Assembly (NCBI RefSeq): GCF_036346295.1 | Contig: NZ_CP107820.1 | Span: forward strand, 203,651 to 267,650 | Origin: Streptomyces sp. NBC_00536 | GTDB taxonomy: Bacteria > Actinomycetota > Actinomycetes > Streptomycetales > Streptomycetaceae | Direction: 5' to 3' | DNA length: 64,000 bases | Shown here: positions 57,437 through 63,463 of the stretch, one piece after another | Position numbering within the stretch: the first letter of the stretch is position 1 | Layout: every line of letters starts with the position of its first letter | Made by a program: the position numbers and the translations under genes | The notes under the pieces: model-generated | Database searches by the model: none | Seen by the model: only the letters and a program-made list of their open reading frames with translations | What the model was told of the DNA's origin: nothing

Positions 57437-59809
57437 ATGCCCGACGAACAACAGAGCCTCTTCGCAGCGGTCGACGCCCTGCTGGAGGAAGCCGCCGCCC
57501 AGGACGCGCTCCCGCACCCGGACGAACGCAAGCGCCTGCGCGAAGCCGCAGGCCTCAGCCAGGACCAGATCGCCAAGGCCCTGTCCGTACGCCGTGAAAC
57601 CGTGACCTCCTGGGAAACGGGCCGCACGGACCCCCGCCCCCCCAAACGCGCGGCCTACACCCGCCTCCTGGACGGCCTCGCCACCCTCCACCCCGTTAAC
57701 GCCGTTAACGCCCCCACCCCAAACGTCCGACCCGCACCCGCACCCACCGAGCCGACCGTTAACGCCGTTAACGCCGGACCCACACCGCCCCCTGCTATCG
57801 AAGCCCCCCAAGCCCCGCCATCTCCAGCCCCGCCGGAGCACAAGGCCCCGGGCGGAGCCCCCCAAACCCCGCCATCTCCAGCCTCGCCGGCGTTTGAGGC
57901 GCGGAGCCTGGGGCGGAGCCCCAGGAACCCCACAGCGGACCAAGCCACTCCCCCCGCCCCCGCCCCCGCCCTCACCCCCACGGCACCGTCATCGTCACCG
58001 GCACCCCAAGCCGCACCCACACCCCAGCCGACCGTTAACGCCGTTAACGCCACCCCGCCACCTCCAGCCCCGCCGGCGTTTGAGGCGCGGAGCCTGGGGC
58101 GGAGCCCCAGCACCCCCGCAGGGGACAAAGCCCACACCCCCACCCCCCTCGCCGTCCTGGACGCCCAAGCCCAAGCCCACACCACCAACGGCCTGATCCT
58201 CCCCCTCCCCCCCAAGGCCGCCACCGACCTCCCCACCCTCATCGCCTGGGCCCTCAGCGAAGAAGCCGACCTCCGCTCCCCCCGCCTCCACCGCAACGGC
58301 AAGGACGGCGACCCCCTCCTCGTCCTCACCCCCGAGGCCACCGAGGCCCTCGGCCTCCCCCTCACCCTCGAAGACCGCCGCGGCCTGCGCCTCCCCGACA
58401 ACCACCCCGTGGTCCGGCAGCTCGCCAAGAGCAAGTGGCAGCTGACCCGCCGCGGCTTCGGCCCGTGGGCCCGCGTCTACCGCCCGGCCTCCCCCACCAC
58501 CGGCCGCCAGTGCGTCCAGCTCGCCGTGCTCCCCTGGGCCGCCCTCGACCCCCGCGCCTGGGGCGAGGAGACCGCGAACCTCCCCGCACCCGAACTCGCC
58601 CTGCTGCTCACCACCTACGCCACCCGCGTCCTCACCCCCCGCGGCTCCACCGCCGTCACCGGCCTCGAACTCATGACGGCCCTGCGCCCGCCCACCCGCG
58701 CGGCCCGCAACCCCGAGACCAACCTCTGGGAATCGGCCCCCGTCCCCGGCTCCCTCACCCGCCCCGTCGACCCCGCTCCCCCGGAGGCCCCCGACGAGCA
58801 CCCGGTCGTCGCCGCCCTCTACCCCCGGGCCCACCAGCGCACCCCGGACCAGGTCCTCGACGAAGAGGCGTACGACTGGATCCGCGACCCCGAACTCCTC
58901 ACCGACGCCGAATGCGCCCGCACCCACGCGGTCGGCATCGACGTCAACATGGCCTTCGCCGCGGCCGCGAACCGCCTCACCGTCGGCCTCGGCCCGGCGG
59001 TCCACACCCCGGCCCCCCGCTTCGACCCGAAGGTCCCCGGCTGCTGGCTCGCCGACCTCTCGGCCCTCTCCCTCGACCCCCGCCTGCCGAGCCCCTTCAC
59101 CCCGCACGGCAAGCCCCCCACCGGCCCGGCCTGGTACGCGACCCCGACCCTGGCCTACGCGCAGGAGCTGGGCCACCGCGTCGAACCCGCCGAAGCCTGG
59201 CTCCGCCCGGACAACGGCTCGTACCTCGACGCCTGGTACACCCGCCTGCGCGACGCCTACGTGGCCACGATGGCCGACCTCGGCGTCACCCCGGACCTCA
59301 CCGACGAGGCCTTCCTCGAAGCCATGTCGGTCCACAAACAGAAAGACCCCGCCCTCGCCGCGGTCCTCTCCGCCATCAAGGCCACCGTCAAGGGCGGCAT
59401 CGGCAAGCTCCGCGAACGCCCCCAGGGCGCCGGCTACCGCCCCGGCGAAGCCTGGCCCGCCCTCGAACGCCCCACCTGGCGCCCCGACATCCGCGCGGCC
59501 GTGATCTCCACGGCCCGGGTGAACATGCACCGCAAGATGCGCAAGCTCGCCACCGCCGCCGACCTGTACCCCATCGCGGTCCTCTCCGACTGCGCGGTGT
59601 ACCTTTCGGACGGCCCGAGCCCCCTGGACTTCCTCCCCCGCACCCCTGACGGCAAGCCCCTGCCCGGCGGCTTCCGCCTCGGCGTCAGCCCGGGCATGGT
59701 CAAGCACGAGGGCACCCAGCCCCTCCTGTGGGCCGTCGGCCTCCTCGACGAAGGCCACAACCCCGCCCGCCACATCAAGGGCCACGACGCCGCGTCCGAC
59801 GGAGAATAA
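57437..59809 (+). CDS. tap: Telomere-associated protein Tap
   Basis: 790 residues from the ATG at 57437 (GGAGGTAGGT upstream). N-terminal XRE-type HTH (RKRLREAAGLSQDQIAKALSVRRETVTSWETG, about residues 30-75). A ~170-residue Pro/Ala linker contains VNAVNA three times and two PAFEARSLGRSP inserts. The large C-terminal domain includes QLTRRGFGPWARVYRP, THAVGIDVNMAFAAAANRL and VKGGIGKLRERPQG. Domain order, length and position directly before tpg match Streptomyces Tap, which binds the single-stranded telomere and recruits the terminal protein. A strong marker of a linear replicon with covalently capped ends. Confidence 0.9.
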   Translation: MPDEQQSLFAAVDALLEEAAAQDALPHPDERKRLREAAGLSQDQIAKALSVRRETVTSWETGRTDPRPPKRAAYTRLLDGLATLHPVNAVNAPTPNVRPAPAPTEPTVNAVNAGPTPPPAIEAPQAPPSPAPPEHKAPGGAPQTPPSPASPAFEARSLGRSPRNPTADQATPPAPAPALTPTAPSSSPAPQAAPTPQPTVNAVNATPPPPAPPAFEARSLGRSPSTPAGDKAHTPTPLAVLDAQAQAHTTNGLILPLPPKAATDLPTLIAWALSEEADLRSPRLHRNGKDGDPLLVLTPEATEALGLPLTLEDRRGLRLPDNHPVVRQLAKSKWQLTRRGFGPWARVYRPASPTTGRQCVQLAVLPWAALDPRAWGEETANLPAPELALLLTTYATRVLTPRGSTAVTGLELMTALRPPTRAARNPETNLWESAPVPGSLTRPVDPAPPEAPDEHPVVAALYPRAHQRTPDQVLDEEAYDWIRDPELLTDAECARTHAVGIDVNMAFAAAANRLTVGLGPAVHTPAPRFDPKVPGCWLADLSALSLDPRLPSPFTPHGKPPTGPAWYATPTLAYAQELGHRVEPAEAWLRPDNGSYLDAWYTRLRDAYVATMADLGVTPDLTDEAFLEAMSVHKQKDPALAAVLSAIKATVKGGIGKLRERPQGAGYRPGEAWPALERPTWRPDIRAAVISTARVNMHRKMRKLATAADLYPIAVLSDCAVYLSDGPSPLDFLPRTPDGKPLPGGFRLGVSPGMVKHEGTQPLLWAVGLLDEGHNPARHIKGHDAASDGE
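57695..58048 (+). repeat. GTTAACGSCGTTAAC palindromes inside tap
   Basis: Exact copies at 57695-57709, 57758-57772 and 58034-58048. Each reads VNAVNA in the tap frame and is flanked by Pro/Ala codons. Confidence 0.85.
57882..58110 (+). repeat. Two REP-like elements inserted in frame within tap
   Basis: The GCCGGCGTTTGAGGCGC core lies at 57882-57902 (CCTC for CCCC at its start) and 58068-58088. Each is followed by a perfect hairpin CCTGGGGC-GGA-GCCCCAG (57907-57925 and 58093-58110). Both are translated as PAFEARSLGRSP. These copies carry a longer downstream arm than the intergenic ones. Confidence 0.85.
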
Positions 59810-59817
59810 AGAAAGAC

Positions 59818-60378
59818 ATGTCCGACACCATCGAAGACAGCCTCGCGCAAGCAGACGAACACAACTTCACACGACCGATCCCGAAGTCCCCCCAGGCCCG
59901 TATGAAGTTCCTGCTCAAATCCGAAAAGAACTCGACCAAAGCGGTCGCACAGCGCCTCGGCATCTCCCCCCGCACCGTCGAGCGCTACCTCAAGGGCCAG
60001 ATCAAGACCCCCCGCCCCGACCTCGCGGCCCGCCTCGAAGCCGAGGTCCGCAAGAGCTGGCAGCCCCTGGTCCGCAAGCGCGCCCGCGCCAAGGCGGCGA
60101 AGTCCACCGGCCTCGTCGTCGAGACCCGCGCCCGCTTCGGCTTCACCGCCGCCCCCGGCACCACCGACGACGGCCGGATGCGCCGCATCACCCAGCACCT
60201 GCCCCCGGAGTACGCGTCCCGCCTCTTCGCCGCCCAGGAATCCGGCGCCACCGAAACGGAACTGCGCCACATCACCGCCCAGGGCCTCCAGGACGTCTAC
60301 TTCCGCGACCAGGGCTCCCGCGCCCCCGGCCTCCTGGTCGACTTCACCGACATCGACTACATCGACTTCAACTTCTGA
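59818..60378 (+). CDS. tpg: Telomere terminal protein Tpg
   Basis: 186 residues from the ATG at 59818, eight bases after the tap stop. Matches Streptomyces Tpg proteins (~185 residues): KFLLKSEKNSTKAVAQRLGISPRTVERYLKGQIKTPRPDLAARLEAEVRKSWQPLVRKRAR (HTH region), TRARFGFTAAPGTTDDGRMRRITQHLPP, and the C-terminal DFTDIDYIDFNF. Tpg is covalently attached to the 5' ends of Streptomyces linear DNA and primes end-patching. Together with tap it shows that the host replicon, or a partner it serves, is linear. Confidence 0.93.
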   Translation: MSDTIEDSLAQADEHNFTRPIPKSPQARMKFLLKSEKNSTKAVAQRLGISPRTVERYLKGQIKTPRPDLAARLEAEVRKSWQPLVRKRARAKAAKSTGLVVETRARFGFTAAPGTTDDGRMRRITQHLPPEYASRLFAAQESGATETELRHITAQGLQDVYFRDQGSRAPGLLVDFTDIDYIDFNF

Positions 60379-60381
60379 CGC

Positions 60382-60915
60382 TCACATGGGAAACGAAAGC
60401 AGCCGCACCCCACCACCAGGCCACTCCGTCGCCTCCCCCAGAGAGATGACCATGGTCCGCAACGGCATCAGCACAGTTCCGTCGCCCTGCTCGACGTGGA
60501 CGTCCTCCCCCACCACCCGCCACCCGAGCCGCTCGTAGAGCGGCACCAGGGCCTCCCGGCAAAAGAGCAGCCCGTGCCGCGGCCCGAGCGTTCCCGCGTG
60601 CTCCAGAGCCGCGGCGACGACCCGCCGCGCCAGCCCCTGCCCCCGCACATCAGCCGCGACGGCCACTCCCCCGACCCCCACCACTTCGCCACGAACCCCA
60701 CCGACCACCACGGGCAGCCTGAGCAACCCGGCATGCGCCACGAGCCGCCCATCCAGCCGAACCCCGAAGTGCACCTCCTTGGCCAACCAGCTGAGCCCCA
60801 CGTCCGCCACCCCGAACGGATCGCCCCCGTCCCCGAGGATCTCCCTCAACTCGGCCTCGGCATACCGCTCAAGCCGCACCACACCGCCCGCCGCACCCAC
60901 CAGATGATCACTCAT
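60382..60915 (-). CDS. GNAT-family N-acetyltransferase
   Basis: 177 residues from the ATG at 60915. The acetyl-CoA loop is VAVAADVRGQGLARRVVAAALEHA; the following LLFCREALVPLYERLGWRVVGEDVHVEQ is the usual beta5-alpha4 region (GWR). Substrate unknown; the family acetylates antibiotics, amines or protein N-termini. It is convergent with tpg, only three bases apart, which leaves no room for a long terminator. A resistance role is possible but the sequence gives no support beyond the family. Confidence 0.85.
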   Translation of the reverse strand: MSDHLVGAAGGVVRLERYAEAELREILGDGGDPFGVADVGLSWLAKEVHFGVRLDGRLVAHAGLLRLPVVVGGVRGEVVGVGGVAVAADVRGQGLARRVVAAALEHAGTLGPRHGLLFCREALVPLYERLGWRVVGEDVHVEQGDGTVLMPLRTMVISLGEATEWPGGGVRLLSFPM

Positions 60916-61007
60916 CCCCCCATGATCCCCACCACCCCGCCCCCGCACCCTCCCCAACCTGTCAGTCCGTCACCATCGCCCACAGACAGCCACCCAGATA
61001 CCCCGTC

Positions 61008-61026
61008 AAGGGCCCCCAAGGCCCTT
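61008..61026 (-). terminator. Hairpin downstream of the winged-helix operon
   Basis: AAGGGCC-CCCAA-GGCCCTT, a 7-bp stem about 125 bases past the stop at 61151, in a 235-bp gap with no gene. May end the minus-strand rep-like operon. Confidence 0.4.
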
Positions 61027-61150
61027 CTGAGCCCCTATCCCCCGCCCTCAGTGGCCAGATAGTCGCCAAGACCCCCACAAGCCGAGAGGCGCCACCGAGC
61101 GGCTTCAGCCACTCCATAGCGCCTCATCAACGGACGACGTCCCACCGGCA

Positions 61151-61624
61151 TCACCCCACGGCGTGCAGGGTCCGCCTCCGCTTCGCCTCGACAGCCTTCT
61201 TCGCGGCCGTCTGCACGGCCCGCTTCTTCCGCTGCTCAGCCAGCTGGTCCTGATACTCCGCCACCGCGCGGTGGTAGCTGTCGACATACCCCCGCGCGTC
61301 CAGCCGCTCGTCCATCGGCATCTCGTTCACGGCCGCCACCGCGTCCTCGAACGAGTTGTATCCGGCCAGCATCGGATTGATCTGGTACACGCCGTTACGG
61401 ACCTTCCGCACCAGCCGTGCCAGCTCCAGGCTCCGCAGCGCCGCGTTCACGCTCGGCCGGCTCAGATCCAGCATCCCGGCGATCGAGGCCTGATCGATGA
61501 GGATCCGCCCGCCGGGCTCGCTCAGCGAACGCAGCTTCAGCAGCACCCGGTAGGCCGCGGGCGGGAGGTCCAGGTCAGAGAGAAGCCCGTCGGCGTTGAC
61601 CGCAGCGAATCGCAAGGTGCTCAC
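61151..61624 (-). CDS. Winged-helix protein, possible plasmid replication/regulatory protein (downstream partner)
   Basis: 157 residues. Winged helix in the first 80 residues: LPPAAYRVLLKLRSLSEPGGRILIDQASIAGMLDLSRPSVNAALRSLELARLVRKVRNGVYQINPMLAGY. The wing ending NGVYQINP resembles RepL-type replication proteins (GVYxINP). The C-terminal half is a basic coiled coil (YHRAVAEYQDQLAEQRKKRAVQTAAKKAVEAKRRR). Start overlaps the upstream gene's stop (ATGA). Position beside parAB/tap-tpg and an origin-like region supports a replication role, but a transcription factor is equally possible. Confidence 0.6.
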   Translation of the reverse strand: MSTLRFAAVNADGLLSDLDLPPAAYRVLLKLRSLSEPGGRILIDQASIAGMLDLSRPSVNAALRSLELARLVRKVRNGVYQINPMLAGYNSFEDAVAAVNEMPMDERLDARGYVDSYHRAVAEYQDQLAEQRKKRAVQTAAKKAVEAKRRRTLHAVG

Positions 61625-62337
61625 TGAGCTGTCCCTTCTTCCTTGCGCTGTCCTCGGCTAAGCCGACGCGCAGCGCGCTCTTTGGCCCGTTCGGCCCGCA
61701 GTTCCTCGATCGCCTGCCGCATGTGGTCCAGCGACGGGAACCGCACCAGATCCGGCAAGCTCGTGTCACCGCGAATCTGCGAGATGGTGCTGGACTGCTC
61801 CACCTTCACAAACTCACCCGTTGTCTCAGTACCCGGGATGAACTCGGCTACTCGGTAACTGTAGGGCGGGTTGAACTGATACACACCCCGCCTCACCTTG
61901 AAGACGATCCCATGAGACATGACCGTGTGGAGCGCCTCCGACGTCTTTGTCCGACTGACATCCAGGATCGTAGCCATCTCCTCCTGGGTCAGCGGAATCC
62001 GCCCCCCCGCTCTCTGGCACGCGATCAGCAGCAGGATCAGGCGCAACGGCAGTGCTTCACGGAAGTACTGCGCGATCACAAGAAAAAACTCGAGGCTGTC
62101 CATCGAGAACGCGTTTGGCTGGCTCTGGGTCCCGTAGAACTCCAGCGGCTTGCGCTCGCCGTCCAGAGTCAGCTTCCGGCTCGGGTACCTCTTCGCGAGG
62201 CTGTCCAGATCCTTGACGGGCGCCAGCGGCTGACTCCACGCCGAGATCGCGTCATCAACGGGCAGATCAGGACGCGGCGCGCGCGACGGACTCGGCCGAC
62301 GGCGCTGTGGCTCTGATGACACGAGGATGCTCTCCAC
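61621..62337 (-). CDS. Winged-helix protein, possible replication initiator
   Basis: About 238 residues if it starts at the GTG at 62337; the frame is open to 62487 but that would include a 36-bp palindrome better read as an operator. No strong ribosome site marks the start. Winged helix at about residues 85-160: FFLVIAQYFREALPLRLILLLIACQRAGGRIPLTQEEMATILDVSRTKTSEALHTVMSHGIVFKVRRGVYQFNPPYSYRV, parallel to the downstream protein (RRGVYQFNP versus RNGVYQINP). The C-terminus is charged (MRQAIEELRAERAKERAARRLSR). The two proteins are paralogues translated as a coupled pair. Confidence 0.6.
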   Translation of the reverse strand: MESILVSSEPQRRRPSPSRAPRPDLPVDDAISAWSQPLAPVKDLDSLAKRYPSRKLTLDGERKPLEFYGTQSQPNAFSMDSLEFFLVIAQYFREALPLRLILLLIACQRAGGRIPLTQEEMATILDVSRTKTSEALHTVMSHGIVFKVRRGVYQFNPPYSYRVAEFIPGTETTGEFVKVEQSSTISQIRGDTSLPDLVRFPSLDHMRQAIEELRAERAKERAARRLSRGQRKEEGTAQ

Positions 62338-62362
62338 TTCGTTGATCTGCGGAAAGCAGTAT

Positions 62363-62398
62363 GTCAACAAGGGTGACACTAGTGTCACGCTCGTTGAC
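62363..62398 (-). promoter_or_regulatory. 36-bp palindrome upstream of the winged-helix operon
   Basis: Two 18-base arms centred at 62380/62381, identical as inverted repeats except for two mismatched positions. The centre is a perfect 16-mer, GTGACACTAGTGTCAC, and the outer ends are GTCAAC/GTTGAC. Placed about 25 bases before the proposed start, where it could be the autoregulatory operator of the winged-helix proteins. Confidence 0.75.
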
Positions 62399-62408
62399 GT
62401 TCGGCGTG

Positions 62409-62646
62409 TCTTACGTCCCCCCTGAGGGGACACATCTCGGCCACGGCCTCTTCGAAGCCCCCTCCGTGCCCCTCTCACGAACCCCACGCCTCCTCCCGGC
62501 AGTCCGCCGACATATCTCCCGCATTATGTCAGCCCCGCAGACGTTTTGGGCCAAAAACCGTCAGCCGCACTGACGTTTTGTAGGCGCTCTGTCCCCCCAG
62601 CAGCGACACAACGCCCTAGATATGTCCCTCCTGAGGGGACATATCT
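62409..62646. repeat. Dyad-rich, origin-like region
   Basis: GTCCCCCCTGAGGGGACACATC lies around 62415-62436. GACATA and TATGTC face each other at about 62510-62530. ACGTTTTG occurs twice near 62541 and 62573 with a CCAAAAA arm between. A perfect 11-bp dyad, AGATATGTCCC, has arms at 62618-62628 and 62636-62646. No gene is seen from 62490 to 63080, and base composition is clearly less GC-rich than the rest of the window. Confidence 0.55.
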
Positions 62647-62887
62647 TTCCCCGCGAACCCCGTCTGACCTGCGGCAACGCATCTCCGTACCCTCTATAGG
62701 CCGGTGGTCGTCCCGCTGCGCGCACTTAACGTCGTCTGCAAGGCACTTCTGCCCTGCACTTCCTGACGCCCCATCAGTAGTTGTGGATCTTCACCGCTCC
62801 CCGGACACCCTGTCCAGAACAGCCCTGAATCTGACTGATTCCCATTTCTATCCACAGACTGTTTTGAATCAGAGACACTCAACAAGC

Positions 62888-62902
62888 GTTAACGGCGTTA
62901 AC
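62888..62902. repeat. Isolated GTTAACGSCGTTAAC palindrome
   Basis: An exact copy about 4.8 kb from the nearest other copy, inside the gene-free region right of the winged-helix operon. A lone site next to a possible origin is of interest for partition or replication control. Confidence 0.8.
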
Positions 62903-63034
62903 TCCCCTGCACTAAACGGTCATAGACCACAGAGTCATTCTCGAACACACCTGATCAACCAATTTTCAGGTGAGCCTCCCTCTACTCAAAACTTGGCTCT
63001 GACGAGGCAAAACAGTAAGCGGTGGTCAAGCTGA

Positions 63035-63069
63035 TGGGGCCTGCATCCCCTAGGGATGCAGGCCCCATT
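63035..63069 (-). terminator. Perfect 16-bp hairpin after the small charged-protein gene
   Basis: ATGGGGCCTGCATCCC-CTA-GGGATGCAGGCCCCAT (arms 63035-63050 and 63054-63069), 12 bases past the stop of the minus-strand gene at 63081. A strong rho-independent-type stem. Confidence 0.8.
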
Positions 63070-63080
63070 GGCCACGCTAG

Positions 63081-63269
63081 CTAGCGACGGTCGTCCATCT
63101 CATCCGGAATGTCATCGAAGGACTTTGTGCCACTTTGGCGGGCTTCATCAGCTCGCTGCTTGAGTCGCTCCTGCTCGGTCTTGCCACGCTGCGAAGCTTC
63201 ATCCTGCTTTGACTGCAGCTTCTCCTTGGCCTTCTTGGCCTTCTCCTGCATCTCGTCCTTGATACCCAT
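63081..63269 (-). CDS. Small charged helical protein (62 residues)
   Basis: 62 residues, ATG at 63269 with GGAGA upstream and a strong terminator past the stop. Nearly all Lys, Glu, Gln, Ala, Asp and Arg: KDEMQEKAKKAKEKLQSKQD...EQERLKQRADEARQ, a continuous amphipathic helix or disordered protein, ending DDIPDEMDDRR. It resembles small stress or CsbD-like proteins in composition but without a diagnostic motif. Its codon use is less GC-rich than the window. Its location next to the terminal hairpin array is a reason to consider a role in end maintenance, with no direct evidence. Confidence 0.75.
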   Translation of the reverse strand: MGIKDEMQEKAKKAKEKLQSKQDEASQRGKTEQERLKQRADEARQSGTKSFDDIPDEMDDRR

Positions 63270-63463
63270 CAGAGTGTCTCCTTTGTCCGGAGGTCAGTGA
63301 TCCTCATCGAGCCTGACACGAGAGCTGGACTGATGCCTGGTCATACTGAGCCGATCGGGCTCGGCATGAAACCGCGGAAGGTTCGACCCGAAGCTGAGGT
63401 CACCTGGCTCAAAGAGTCGGCTCTACTCGGCAGAGCTCAGCTAGGGAGATCACTAGGCCGGAG

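Noticed and set aside
54390..58048. Chromosomal-type parS sites
   Set aside because: The palindrome GTTAACGSCGTTAAC differs from GTTTCACGTGAAAC in sequence and length, so it is reported as a plasmid-specific candidate instead.
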